64,000 nt of DNA from Arsukibacterium tuosuense (GCF_900215315.1 NZ_OBEB01000002.1:434001-498000), one strand, 5' to 3'. Counted from the first letter of the stretch, positions 51,765-61,402 are shown. Translations and numbers: made by a program. Notes: a model not told the origin generated them from the sequence alone.

Positions 51765-51787
51765 CCGGGCACTGCCCGGTTTTTTTA
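51765..51787 (+). terminator. Terminator of the oligopeptidase gene
   Basis: CCGGGCA (51765-51771) pairs with TGCCCGG (51773-51779), followed by eight T residues. Confidence 0.8.
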
Positions 51788-51812
51788 TTGATGTTTATGG
51801 CATATCCTTTAC

Positions 51813-51849
51813 AAAACACTGAATGATAATTATTATCATTCAGTGTTTT
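51813..51849. promoter_or_regulatory. Fur box embedded in a 37-bp perfect palindrome
   Basis: The core AATGATAATTATTATCATT (51822-51840) is an almost ideal Fur site. The symmetry continues outward without a mismatch to give 18-base arms around a central T (51813-51830 and 51832-51849). It lies about 135 bases upstream of the ZIP transporter start. Strong iron repression is expected. Confidence 0.85.
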
Positions 51850-51983
51850 AACAGTGGTCCAGTTATACGCTATTAAAGTAATAACGTTGTGGTCAGACTT
51901 AGGGCCTATACTCAAGGCTATATACTACAAATAATTATTTGAATTTACAGGCCACCGCTTAATTAGCGTTGGCAGGAGCAGGC

Positions 51984-52874
51984 ATGAAACAATCGTTGAT
52001 GCAGCAACCCTGGCTGAGTGGCCGCAAAGTGTTTGGTGCACTGATTATATTACTGGGAGCCAGTTACGCAATCCAGCAGCTGGTGTTGTTGATGCAGCAA
52101 CAACAAAATGTTCGTTACGCCTTCTATGCCGGCATGGTTGCAGCTGGCGCAACAGCTGCCGGTGCAATACCGGCACTGTTTTTACGCCGCTTATCACAAA
52201 AATTGCATGATGTAATGCTGGGCTTTGGCGCCGGCGTAATGCTCGCCGCCTGTATGTTTTCATTAATTGTGCCGGCGTTAGCCATTCTGGACAACAGTGG
52301 GGCCTCGCCATGGCGTAGTTCGGGCAGTGTGGCACTGGCTATTTTGCTGGGGGCAGCGTTAATGTTATTGGTTGAGCGGCTGGTGCCGCATCAGCATTTT
52401 ATTAAAGAAGAAGATCGTTTACTGAGCTTAAAATTGCGCCGCAGCTGGTTATTTGTGTTCGCTATTATTTTGCATAATATTCCGGAAGGGCTGGCAATAG
52501 GTGCATCCTATGCCAGTGGCGATACGGCTGCTGCAACTGCGCTGGCCACAGGCATTTCAATTCAGGATATCCCGGAAGGGCTGGTAGTGGCTATGGCGCT
52601 GTTAGCCGCAGGTTACAGCCGCACTCTGGCGGTCGGCATGGCCGTGCTGTCGGGCCTGACAGAACCTGTTATGGCGGTGATTGGTGCCGCCGTGCTGGGC
52701 GATTCCAGCTTGCTGTTGCCCTGGGGGCTGGCACTGGCCGCCGGCGCCATGTTATTCGTGATCAGTCATGAAATGATCCCGGAGTCACACCGTCAGGGCC
52801 ATGAGCTACCCGCGACCACCGGCCTGATGCTGGGCTTTGTGCTGATGATGTTGCTGGATACCGCGCTGGGATGA
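51984..52874 (+). CDS. ZIP-family divalent metal transporter, Fur controlled
   Basis: 296 residues from ATG 51984, which has AGGAG upstream; an in-frame TTG at 51969 has none. About eight transmembrane helices. The paired metal motifs of ZIP proteins are HNIPEGLAIGASY (about 163-175) and QDIPEGLVVAMALL (about 192-205), in transmembrane helices 4 and 5. ZIP proteins such as ZupT import zinc, iron or manganese. The Fur palindrome upstream points to iron import as the physiological task (inference). Confidence 0.88.
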   Translation: MKQSLMQQPWLSGRKVFGALIILLGASYAIQQLVLLMQQQQNVRYAFYAGMVAAGATAAGAIPALFLRRLSQKLHDVMLGFGAGVMLAACMFSLIVPALAILDNSGASPWRSSGSVALAILLGAALMLLVERLVPHQHFIKEEDRLLSLKLRRSWLFVFAIILHNIPEGLAIGASYASGDTAAATALATGISIQDIPEGLVVAMALLAAGYSRTLAVGMAVLSGLTEPVMAVIGAAVLGDSSLLLPWGLALAAGAMLFVISHEMIPESHRQGHELPATTGLMLGFVLMMLLDTALG

Positions 52875-53034
52875 GCGCGGCAGCAGCTAACCACCCCTTT
52901 CGACACATTTTATTACAATCTGCTGGCCGGCTTTTCCGGTAGCTTGCTTGCCTATTGCTGACGTTATTTATTACATTGGGTATTACAAAATTTCACATTT
53001 ACGTGAAGTGTCGAAATCTACTACAGGTGCCCTA

Positions 53035-55911
53035 ATGAAAAAAATATTTGTTATCAGTGCGGTAGCACTGGCAGTGTTGACTGGCTGCGCCGGTGAGCGT
53101 GCTACTGTAACGCCAGAGCCACGCATTGAGCAGCAGGTGGCTGGCCAGGTACTAGTCAGCCCGAATGATGAGCGCCAGTATAAAACGCTGGTACTGCCAA
53201 ATAAGCTGGAAGTGATTCTGGTATCAGATCCGACTACTGAAAAATCAGCGGCGTCACTGAGTGTTGGCGTTGGTTTATTGCAGGACCCGATGAGCCAGCA
53301 GGGCATGGCGCATTACTTAGAACATTTATTATTTATGGGCACAGAGCGCTACCCGGATCCGGCGTCTTACAACGGTTTTATGTCGCAAAATGGCGGCGCT
53401 GCCAATGCCTATACCTGGCTGGATATTACTAACTACATGTTTCAGATAAATAATCCGTCTTATGATGAGGCGTTGGATCGTTTTTCTGATTTCTTTAAAG
53501 CACCGTTATTACTGCCGGAATATACCGAGAAAGAACGAAACGCCGTTAATGCAGAATGGTCGATGCGGCGGGAAATGGACTTTTTTGGCCAGTTTAAACT
53601 ATCGCGCAGCATGTTTGGTGAGCACCCGGCCAACCGGTTTTTAATCGGTAACCTGGAAACGCTCAGCGATAAAGACGGCAGTAAACTGCATGATGAAACA
53701 GTGAAGTTTTATCAGCAGTATTATTCTGCCAACACTATGAAGCTGGCGTTGTTAAGTAATTTACCGCTGGCAGAAATGGAGCTGTTAGCCCGCAAACATT
53801 TTGCTGCCATTGAAAACAAAGAAATTGCCAGGCCGGCAGTCGACGCTGAGCTGAATTATGAAGACTTCGGGGCGAAAAGGATCCATTACGTACCAAATGA
53901 AGATGTAAAACAGCTGAAGCTGGATTTCACCATCACTAATAACAATGATGAATTTGCGGTAAAACCGAATGAATTTATCACTTACCTGCTGGGTTCTGAA
54001 ATGCCGGGGTCGCCGGCACAGCAGCTCAAAGCGCTGGGTTTAATTTCCTCGTTATCGGCCAGTGCCGACCCTGGCGCCTACGGTAATTATGGCAGCCTGA
54101 CTATTGATATCAATTTAACTGACAGCGGTATGGCGCAGCGTGAGGCCATTATTGCCACCGTGATGCAACATCTGGAGCTGATTAAACGCGAAGGGGTAGA
54201 CAGTAAATATTTCAGCGAAATTCAAACCAGCCTGGCCAACCGCTTTCGTTTTCTGGAAAAAACCGATGGTTTCGGTTACGTCTCAAACCTGGCCCACGCC
54301 ATGCAGTTTGTGCCGGCCCAGCATGCGGTAAATGCACCTTATCACTATGAGCGGTTTGACGCGGCTGCAATTAACCGGGTACTGCAGCAGCTGACGCCAC
54401 AAAGTCTGCGGGTTTGGTATATCAGCCAGCAGGAGCCTGCTGACAGCGAACTGCACTTCTATGATGGACGCTACAAAATTGCCGGGATAAGCGAGCAGGA
54501 AATTGCCAGCTGGCAGCAAGACCAGGTTGCGACCAACCTGCCGGCAGTTAACCGGTTACTGCCGGAAAACTTTGAATTGCGTGAGCCGGCACAGGTGGAT
54601 AAACCCGAGCTGGTGGTAGAGGAACAAGGCATAAAAGCCTGGTTGTATCCCAGCCAGCAGTTTGCCAGCCAGCCCCGTGGCCGGCTGAGCATTTTTCTGA
54701 ATAGCCCGGCCGCATTGCAGGATAGTAAAGCAAAAGTGATGTTTGCCCTGTGGCAGGATTTATATAACCTGGAACAAAGTGTGCTGGCAACTGAAGCCTC
54801 GGTAGCCGGGATGGATTTATCGCTGAATGACAGCAATGGTCTGCTATTAAACCTGGGCGGTTTCACTGATAAACAACCGCAATTGCTGCAGCAGGCGCTG
54901 GCGGGCTTAATGCCACAAGTAAGCGCAGAGCGGTTCAGCCAGGCGGTAGACCGTTATGTCCGGGGCATTCGCAATTTAGAGCGGCGTTTCCCGTTCCAGC
55001 AGGCGTTTATGGCGTTCAATAGCCTGTACCGGGGCGGCAACTACAATAACGAACAGTTAATTGCCAGTGCTGAACAATTAACTGCGGCAGATTTGCAGCA
55101 GTTTATGCAGCAGGTACTGGTGAATCATCAGCTGCGTATTTTCGCATTTGGTAATTACAACCAGGCCGACGTTAAGCAGTTGGTTAATACCGTCGCCGCT
55201 ACGTTACCGGCAGAGCGGACAACCCTGCCTTATACCCGCAGCCCGGTATGGCAACCTGCGCCGGGTGAAGTTATCAGTCTGCAGCAGGATTTAGTGGTAG
55301 CAGATGTGGCAGTAGTGGATATGCATATTCACCCGGACCCTTCGGTAAAACAACTGGCCCGCGGCCGGCTGTTACAAAGCCATTTTTCCAATAAGGCGTT
55401 CGACACCCTGCGCACTGAAGAACAATTAGCCTATGCGGTAGGCGGGGCGGCGGTAAGTGTTGAAGACTACACTGGTTTTGGTTTGTATATTCAAACCCCT
55501 GTTAAGTCGGTAGCTGAGATGCAGCAACGGTTCGATGACTTCAAACAGCAATACTGGCAAACCTTGCAGCAGCTGGATAATGCTGACTTTGAACAGTTAA
55601 AGCAAAGCTTGCTGGTAAGCCTGAAAGAGCCACCGAAAAACCAGCAGGAAGAAATGGCGCCACTGATCAGCGACTGGTACCAGGAAAAATTTGACTTCGA
55701 CAGTAAGCAAAAACTGATAGCCGAAGTGGAAAAGTTAACGCTGGTCGATGTGCAGGCATTCTATCAGCAAACTCTGTTAAACAAAGACGCCGCGCGAATT
55801 TCTGTGCAAATGCGAGGTACCGGTTTTAGTCAGCAGCCTTTTGCTGAAATCGAAGGCCAGCAGGTGATTACCGATTTAGCTGATTTTCATCGCCGGATGA
55901 AAACCCAGTAA
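53035..55911 (+). CDS. M16-family metallopeptidase (pitrilysin/insulysin-like), lipoprotein
   Basis: 958 residues from ATG 53035, where a lipoprotein signal with LTGC (Cys about 17) begins. The inverted zinc motif HYLEH gives His93, Glu96 and His97, with the third ligand in ERNAVNAEWSM about 75 residues later. The four-domain clam-shell of pitrilysin follows; LRTEEQLAYAVGGA in the C-terminal half is the conserved substrate strand. Degrades peptides of a few kDa, here anchored in the envelope rather than free periplasmic. Terminator downstream. Confidence 0.9.
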   Translation: MKKIFVISAVALAVLTGCAGERATVTPEPRIEQQVAGQVLVSPNDERQYKTLVLPNKLEVILVSDPTTEKSAASLSVGVGLLQDPMSQQGMAHYLEHLLFMGTERYPDPASYNGFMSQNGGAANAYTWLDITNYMFQINNPSYDEALDRFSDFFKAPLLLPEYTEKERNAVNAEWSMRREMDFFGQFKLSRSMFGEHPANRFLIGNLETLSDKDGSKLHDETVKFYQQYYSANTMKLALLSNLPLAEMELLARKHFAAIENKEIARPAVDAELNYEDFGAKRIHYVPNEDVKQLKLDFTITNNNDEFAVKPNEFITYLLGSEMPGSPAQQLKALGLISSLSASADPGAYGNYGSLTIDINLTDSGMAQREAIIATVMQHLELIKREGVDSKYFSEIQTSLANRFRFLEKTDGFGYVSNLAHAMQFVPAQHAVNAPYHYERFDAAAINRVLQQLTPQSLRVWYISQQEPADSELHFYDGRYKIAGISEQEIASWQQDQVATNLPAVNRLLPENFELREPAQVDKPELVVEEQGIKAWLYPSQQFASQPRGRLSIFLNSPAALQDSKAKVMFALWQDLYNLEQSVLATEASVAGMDLSLNDSNGLLLNLGGFTDKQPQLLQQALAGLMPQVSAERFSQAVDRYVRGIRNLERRFPFQQAFMAFNSLYRGGNYNNEQLIASAEQLTAADLQQFMQQVLVNHQLRIFAFGNYNQADVKQLVNTVAATLPAERTTLPYTRSPVWQPAPGEVISLQQDLVVADVAVVDMHIHPDPSVKQLARGRLLQSHFSNKAFDTLRTEEQLAYAVGGAAVSVEDYTGFGLYIQTPVKSVAEMQQRFDDFKQQYWQTLQQLDNADFEQLKQSLLVSLKEPPKNQQEEMAPLISDWYQEKFDFDSKQKLIAEVEKLTLVDVQAFYQQTLLNKDAARISVQMRGTGFSQQPFAEIEGQQVITDLADFHRRMKTQ

Positions 55912-55926
55912 CTGGCTTTTATCCAC

Positions 55927-55954
55927 AAAAACGCAGCTTCGGCTGCGTTTTTTT
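55927..55954 (+). terminator. Terminator of the M16 peptidase gene
   Basis: AAAAACGCAGC (55927-55937) pairs with GCTGCGTTTTT around a TTCG tetraloop, ending in seven T residues. Confidence 0.9.
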
Positions 55955-56236
55955 ATTGCCGTAGCAAAATAGTTTGAGTAAAGACTTTAAACAGCTGTTA
56001 GCTGCTGCTGATTCTGTTATCGCAGTTCAGCGCCTGTTAAGCCTGCACCACTGAGCTACCATTTTTTATCGCCACCGCTTATTAAAACATAACCTTACTC
56101 AAGAGCCCGGTTTCAGCCTTTTAGTCCCGAAAATTACCGCTTGCAATCAGTGGCTGCTGTTCTATTTTTGTTCACTGAGTCAGGACAGCATTACCAGTCT
56201 CAATCAATAAAAATAAGATAAAGACGAGGATCTGTG

Positions 56237-57304
56237 ATGAAAAAATTAACAGGGCTGCTCAGTGCAGCTTTACTAGGCAGCTTAGCTGTCAGCTTTAACC
56301 TCTTTGCCGCCGTTGGTGGCTACCCGGTGGTACTGGTGCATGGTTTACAACCCGACCAGCTGGCAAGCCGGCCCAATGCCAGTGAAGTCAGCAGTGACGG
56401 CGCCGCATACTGGCAGGCGTATTGGCGGGATAGGGCCGATGTGCGGATTGACTGGCCAGCTCATGAGCGGGTCGCCGGTAAAATTGCCAGTGATTATGTC
56501 TGGCCTAAACTGCAGCAAATGTCAGTAAATGGTACTTGCGCCAATGGCTGCATTTTTGTTTCGCACTCCACCGGCGATTTAGTGACTCGTTATTTGCTGG
56601 ATAACCAGGCGTTATGGCTGCAGAATGCCGGGCTGCAACCACTGAATATTGTCGCTACCTTTGATTTTGCCGGTGCGGGTGGTGGCTCTGAACTGGCTGA
56701 TCTGGCGGTTAATGTCGCCAGTGGCTCTGGCCTTATTGACTGGACCTTACGGCTGGCGCTGGCCGCCTGGCTTGGCGAGATACCGAACGCCGGCACGGTA
56801 GGCGTATTAAATGATTTGCGGGTAAACAGTGCCCGCCAGCTGGCGTCGTTTCCGGACAGCCGGGTGCCGCGCTTACGTTTTGTGGGTGCCGGTTCTGACT
56901 ATCTTGGCGCTACCGGGGTATTTTTACCGGGCGAAGATGACGGCGTTGTCGCCAGCCATTCAGCCTGTGGTGCCTCGACCGCTGCCAGCTTTAACAGTTG
57001 CTCACGTAGTGTGGCCTTCGACGGCAAGCTGGCCAGCCAAAGTAGTGGGGTGAGTAGTTTTATGCCTTACCATTATCCGTTGCTAATGAGCGAAGGTTAT
57101 AGCCACGGTGGTTTAATTGAAAACCGGGTACAGGATGAAGTCACAGCAGCCAACAGCAGTGCTGGTTACCTGAATAACGACAGTTTGCAGTTCAGTACCT
57201 ATGATGAAAAACGTGGTTGGTGGATATTCAGTTCGCGCTACCGGGTAGTTCGTAACTCCAATAACACCAGCATGTCGGCATTGGTTTATCAGGCAGCGAA
57301 CTAA
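56237..57304 (+). CDS. Secreted alpha/beta-hydrolase (lipase-like)
   Basis: 355 residues from ATG 56237 (GAGGA ribosome site). Sec signal peptide cleaved near LFA-AV. YPVVLVHGL is the lipase oxyanion strand and FVSHSTGDLVTRYLL the nucleophile elbow (Ser111), where the usual GxSxG is SxSxG. Acidic and His residues for the triad probably lie in LPGEDDGVVASHSACG and GYSHGGLIEN. Cys pairs suggest disulfides, fitting secretion. The following gene, six bases away, encodes a membrane-anchored partner in the topology of a lipase foldase. Confidence 0.78.
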   Translation: MKKLTGLLSAALLGSLAVSFNLFAAVGGYPVVLVHGLQPDQLASRPNASEVSSDGAAYWQAYWRDRADVRIDWPAHERVAGKIASDYVWPKLQQMSVNGTCANGCIFVSHSTGDLVTRYLLDNQALWLQNAGLQPLNIVATFDFAGAGGGSELADLAVNVASGSGLIDWTLRLALAAWLGEIPNAGTVGVLNDLRVNSARQLASFPDSRVPRLRFVGAGSDYLGATGVFLPGEDDGVVASHSACGASTAASFNSCSRSVAFDGKLASQSSGVSSFMPYHYPLLMSEGYSHGGLIENRVQDEVTAANSSAGYLNNDSLQFSTYDEKRGWWIFSSRYRVVRNSNNTSMSALVYQAAN

Positions 57305-57310
57305 GCCGCA

Positions 57311-58387
57311 ATGTCTAAACTTGTCTGGATATTACTGGGCCTGGCAGCATTGCTGTCAGGCGTGTGGTTGTTCTGGCCCGCATCAGAAACACCAACTCTA
57401 CCGGCAGCCGTGCCAGAGGTCGCCACGGTAGCCGCGCCGCCTGCAGCAACGGCCAAAGCCAAACCGCCCGCTGCGCCCACTATTACCGTTACCGAACGCT
57501 TACCTGAACCTGTCAGCGACAGCTTTAAGTTACTGGCAACAGCCTATGCCGGCGAGCTGCAGTACCCGGGCTATTCGCGGCCACTGTCCGAGGCTGACAG
57601 CCATTTACTGAACCCCAATATTTATGTGGTGCAACCGGTACCACTGGAAGGCGGCGCCAGTGCCGCTATAGTGCTGCCGAAATACCGCTTTAGTTACCCT
57701 GAAACCATACCGGTAAGCCTGCAGGTAAGTGGCTTAACGGTGCATAGCGTCAGTGTGCAGTTACATAGTGAGCAAGACACTACATTACTGGCCAGCGAGG
57801 CGATGCAAAACACTGCCGGCGATGGATACAGTCAGAGTGCTGAGCAACACTGGCAGGCAGAGTTAAGCCCTGAAAGTGACTGGGATGGCCCGCTGGAAGT
57901 CAGTGTTACCTTTAGTGCTGATGGCCGGGAACAAACTCTGAAAACCGGTTTTGTTTACAGCCATCCGGTAGCAACCATCACCGGTGTAGGCTCCAGCCGT
58001 GGCGTTGGCAGCGATATGCTGATCCCGGTAAAGTTAAATGTTGAACAAGCCGGTTACTACCGGCTGCGAGCCAATTTGTTTACCGCAGAACGCCAGCCGC
58101 TGGCATTGCTGACAGCGACAGAAAAGTTGGCTGAGGGGAATGCTGAGCTAACCTTGCGGGCCTACAAAGCAGTGCTGCGCCGGCAGGAAGGCCCGTATAT
58201 TCTCAGCAGTTTTGTGCTGGAACGCCGGCCCGCGGTGCCCGGTGAGCTAACCCGCTATGGCGACAGCGAGCAAAGCGAATATCCGCTGGAGTTCTTTTCT
58301 CTTAGCCAGCTAAGCGATGAGCCTTTTCAGGCCAGTGCCGAAGAGCGCCAGCGCCTGCAGTTCTTACAACAGATGGCAGAGCAGTAA
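57311..58387 (+). CDS. Membrane-anchored partner of the lipase-like enzyme, family unknown
   Basis: 358 residues: an N-terminal transmembrane helix (about 5-24), an Ala/Pro-rich linker (about 30-65), then a region of predominantly beta character (PETIPVSLQVSGLTVHSVSVQL, PLEVSVTFSADG, IPVKLNVEQAGYYRL) and a helical C-terminus. The anchor-linker-domain layout and position right after a lipase recall lipase-specific foldases (Lif), but the Lif motif RxxFDYxLSA is not visible and the domain looks like beta-sandwiches. It is probably an inner-membrane-anchored chaperone, secretion aid or inhibitor of the upstream enzyme (inference). Confidence 0.6.
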   Translation: MSKLVWILLGLAALLSGVWLFWPASETPTLPAAVPEVATVAAPPAATAKAKPPAAPTITVTERLPEPVSDSFKLLATAYAGELQYPGYSRPLSEADSHLLNPNIYVVQPVPLEGGASAAIVLPKYRFSYPETIPVSLQVSGLTVHSVSVQLHSEQDTTLLASEAMQNTAGDGYSQSAEQHWQAELSPESDWDGPLEVSVTFSADGREQTLKTGFVYSHPVATITGVGSSRGVGSDMLIPVKLNVEQAGYYRLRANLFTAERQPLALLTATEKLAEGNAELTLRAYKAVLRRQEGPYILSSFVLERRPAVPGELTRYGDSEQSEYPLEFFSLSQLSDEPFQASAEERQRLQFLQQMAEQ

Positions 58388-58396
58388 GCAGCGGCA

Positions 58397-58762
58397 TCAT
58401 GCCAGTTGCGCCCGGGCTGATTGCAGTAACTTGCGGTTACGCAGGTGGGCCGTGGCCAGTAGTAAACCACCTGCTACCGACAAGGGTAACTCGGCGTCAT
58501 GGCCGGCAAACAGCGCCGCAACCAATAACAGAAAACCGCTTAAGCCCAGAATAAATGGCGTTTTATTGCGGTGAACGCACCAGCCGCCGGGCAGGCTCCA
58601 GGCCAGTAAGGCACTGATTGGCAATAGCATCAGATAGTGAAACCATTCAGAGCTGAATATGCCCAGCAACAAGCCGGAACTGCCCACAGCTAACAGCACG
58701 GGCAGAGCTAAACATTGCACTACACAGAGCCCCGAGAGCATTGCCGCAATAAGATCTTTCAT
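58397..58762 (-). CDS. MerC-domain membrane protein, probably zinc-regulated
   Basis: 121 residues from ATG 58762 (AGGGAG ribosome site). Four hydrophobic helices; the first carries CVVQC, the Cys pair of MerC-like proteins, and the loop WCVHRNKTPF adds Cys and His. MerC is an inner-membrane mercury uptake protein, but homologues beside Zur boxes are thought to handle other soft metals. The gene is divergent from a ZnuD-like receptor with Zur-type sites between, which suggests a role in zinc acquisition. Confidence 0.75.
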   Translation of the reverse strand: MKDLIAAMLSGLCVVQCLALPVLLAVGSSGLLLGIFSSEWFHYLMLLPISALLAWSLPGGWCVHRNKTPFILGLSGFLLLVAALFAGHDAELPLSVAGGLLLATAHLRNRKLLQSARAQLA

Positions 58763-58828
58763 AGTAACTCCCTGAAAATTTAAAACCCGTTGCCAAAGCT
58801 GACTCAGCATTGCCAGCAAAAAAAACAA

Positions 58829-58843
58829 TGTTATAGTATAACA
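58829..58843. promoter_or_regulatory. Zur box between merC-like and znuD-like genes
   Basis: TGTTATAGTATAACA is a perfect 7-1-7 palindrome matching the core of the Zur consensus (TGTTATA-N-TATAACA). It lies in the 191-base divergent region and can serve both genes. Confidence 0.8.
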
Positions 58844-58855
58844 AAATAGTGAAAA

Positions 58856-58867
58856 ATGTTATAACAT
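58856..58867. promoter_or_regulatory. Second Zur-like palindrome
   Basis: ATGTTATAACAT is a perfect 12-bp palindrome sharing the half-site sequence of the Zur box 13 bases upstream, but lacking the central spacing of the consensus. It may be an accessory site. Confidence 0.45.
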
Positions 58868-58953
58868 ATCAATTATTCGGCCAGTTGAAGTGAGTTGACC
58901 GAAAAGCGTTGCCAGCGATTTTAGAGAGAGTCGGTATTCTTATGGGGAACAAG

Positions 58954-61332
58954 ATGTTTAGAAAAACTATGATAGCCAGCGTTGTTGCTGCCGGGCTGCT
59001 GGCCAGTCCGTTGATGGCAGAGACTATTTCCGGTGTGGTGACAGATGAAAACGGCCAGCCGGTAGCCGGTGCCGAAGTGACCGTTATTGGTGAGAACCAA
59101 CGGATTACTACCGACACAAATGGCCGCTTTACTGTTACTAATCTCAATGCGGGTGAAGCAGAACTGCATATTGAAGCCCGTCGTTTTGGCCATCGTAATT
59201 TCCGGTTTGAGGTACCTGCCCAGGGCCTGAGTAATATCAGCCTGACTTTGCTTAGCAGCACCATTGAAGTTATTGATGTTACCGCCAGCCCATTTCATGC
59301 CTCTGCTACTGAGTCTTCATTACCGGTTAGTGTGCTGGCTGGTGACGCCTTAAAAATGCGCCAGGCTGCCACTTTAGGTGATACTTTAAAAAATGAAGTT
59401 GGGGTGCATTCTAATTTCTACGGCAATGTGGCCAGTAGCCCGATTATTCGAGGCCTGGATGGCCCGCGGGTGCTTATTACCCAGAATGGCCTGGATGCCG
59501 GTGATGCGTCGCGGATAGGCCCAGATCACAGTGTGGCAAGCGAAACCAGTACCGCTACTCAGATTGAAGTGCTGCGCGGCCCGGCTACCTTGTTTTATGG
59601 CAGTGGCGCTATTGGTGGCGTGGTTAATGTGGTGGATGAACGCATCCCCACCGATAACACTACCCGGGCTGAATGGATGGTCCAGCGCGAGTCAGTTAAT
59701 GATGAAAAACTGGCATCTGGCTCATTGGTAAGCGGCGTCGACAATATCGGTTTATATATTGATGGTTTCTGGCGTGATAACGACAGTTACCGTATTCCAG
59801 GTTTTGCTGAAGCACAGCCGGATGACGATGCAGTAAAAGGCCGGGTAGATAATACGGCCGCTACGGCCAAAGGTTTCACCGTGGGCGGCAGTTACTTACT
59901 GGATAATGGCTTTGTGGGTTTATCATACGGCCGGCTTGATCGTGAGTATGGTATTCCAGGGCATGCGCATGACGAGCACGGCGCTGAGGAAGAGGTTTAT
60001 GCTGATCTTAGCCAAAACCGCTATCAGCTGCTAAGTGAACTGAATTTTTCCTCTGGTATTATCCGGGCGGTCAATACCAAACTAGCCGTTACAGATTATC
60101 AGCATAGCGAAATAGAAGAAGGTGAAATTGGTACCACCTTTAAAAACCGCAGCCACGAAGCCCGGGTTGAAATACTGCATCGCACTTTTCAGGACTGGCG
60201 TGGTGGCTTAAGCCTGCACTATAAGTTCAGCGATTTTGAAGCCCTGGGAGAGGAAGCCTTTACCCCGCCATCGGAAACCGAAATGCTGGCGCTGGGCTGG
60301 GTGGAAGAGCGCCATATCGGTGACTGGTTGCTGCAACTAGGCGCCCGGATAGAGCGGGTGACTCTTAAGGCTCCAAACGTATTATTGCCAGAGCTTGAAG
60401 TGCATGGTCATGATGATGCGCAACAGCATGAAGCTGAGCATGGCGCTGAAACTCCCCAGGTATTTGCTGTGCAGCAGCGTTTTACACCTTACAGTTTGTC
60501 AGCCGGTGCCGTGTGGGACTTTGCCGACGGCTACAACCTTGGCTTATCAGTATCGCACGCAGAGCGGGCACCAGCGGCCGCGGAGTTATTGTCCTTTGGC
60601 CCACATATCAGTACCGCCTCTTATGAAATTGGCGCACTGTTTGTGCAAGACGAGCATGGCTTTGAGCTGAATACGCAGCCAGTTGCACTGGAAAAGTCGA
60701 ATAACCTGGATATTACCCTGCGTAAATTCAGCGGTAATACCGGTTTCGTCTTAAACGCCTTTTATAACCGTATCGACAACTATTACTACCAGCAAAATAC
60801 CGGCCTGTTTGCTGAGGAAAGTCATCAGGATGAACCCGCTGCTGAGCATGGCGATGAGCATGTTGATGAACATACAGACGAGATGCCGGTATATTTATTT
60901 GCGGTTGCTGATGCAACCCTGCACGGCCTGGAAGCGCAGTATATCTGGCAAGTTAATGACCCCTTTAAGCTGACATTGCAAGGCGACTACATTCGGGCCC
61001 GTCTAAACGGCGGTGGTGATTTGCCGCGCACGCCGCCGCTGCGCATAGCAGCTGAGCTGGCTTATCAGCAGGATGCCATCAGCGCTGATTTACGTGCCAC
61101 CCGTTATTTTAAGCAGGACAAGGTAGCAGAAATGGAGCAAGCCACTGCTGGCTACACCCTACTCGATGCCAGTGTCAGTTATCGCTTTGATGTTGGCCTG
61201 CAGGAACTGACCCTCTATCTGAAAGGCCAGAATCTGACCGATCAAACGGCCAGGGTGCATACCTCATTTTTAAAAGACTTAGCACCGCTACCAGGCCGCT
61301 CACTGGCGCTTGGCGTGCGCGGCCGCTTTTAA
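58954..61332 (+). CDS. znuD: ZnuD-like TonB-dependent zinc receptor
   Basis: 792 residues from ATG 58954 (GGGGA seven bases upstream; ATG 58942 is an alternative). Signal peptide to LMA-ET, then an extra carboxypeptidase-regulatory-like beta domain (about 25-105, ISGVVTDENGQPVAGAEVTV). The plug has SSPIIRGLDGPRVLI and IEVLRGPATLFYGSGAIGGVV, and the barrel ends in LGVRGRF. Three His/Asp/Glu-rich stretches (HAHDEHGAEEE, HGHDDAQQHEAEHG, HGDEHVDEHTDE) are typical of zinc receptors. With the Zur box upstream the zinc assignment is strong. Imports zinc across the outer membrane. Confidence 0.85.
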   Translation: MFRKTMIASVVAAGLLASPLMAETISGVVTDENGQPVAGAEVTVIGENQRITTDTNGRFTVTNLNAGEAELHIEARRFGHRNFRFEVPAQGLSNISLTLLSSTIEVIDVTASPFHASATESSLPVSVLAGDALKMRQAATLGDTLKNEVGVHSNFYGNVASSPIIRGLDGPRVLITQNGLDAGDASRIGPDHSVASETSTATQIEVLRGPATLFYGSGAIGGVVNVVDERIPTDNTTRAEWMVQRESVNDEKLASGSLVSGVDNIGLYIDGFWRDNDSYRIPGFAEAQPDDDAVKGRVDNTAATAKGFTVGGSYLLDNGFVGLSYGRLDREYGIPGHAHDEHGAEEEVYADLSQNRYQLLSELNFSSGIIRAVNTKLAVTDYQHSEIEEGEIGTTFKNRSHEARVEILHRTFQDWRGGLSLHYKFSDFEALGEEAFTPPSETEMLALGWVEERHIGDWLLQLGARIERVTLKAPNVLLPELEVHGHDDAQQHEAEHGAETPQVFAVQQRFTPYSLSAGAVWDFADGYNLGLSVSHAERAPAAAELLSFGPHISTASYEIGALFVQDEHGFELNTQPVALEKSNNLDITLRKFSGNTGFVLNAFYNRIDNYYYQQNTGLFAEESHQDEPAAEHGDEHVDEHTDEMPVYLFAVADATLHGLEAQYIWQVNDPFKLTLQGDYIRARLNGGGDLPRTPPLRIAAELAYQQDAISADLRATRYFKQDKVAEMEQATAGYTLLDASVSYRFDVGLQELTLYLKGQNLTDQTARVHTSFLKDLAPLPGRSLALGVRGRF

Positions 61333-61402
61333 TAACTGCGTTAAATACCGGAGCAACTTTAGCAACCGGTTCCGCAGTCTGAAGAAAAGAAATTGTGTAT
61401 AA

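Noticed and set aside
58909-58953. Earlier start for the ZnuD-like receptor
   Set aside because: The extra residues precede a standard signal peptide; ATG 58942 remains possible, but ATG 58954 has the better-spaced ribosome site.
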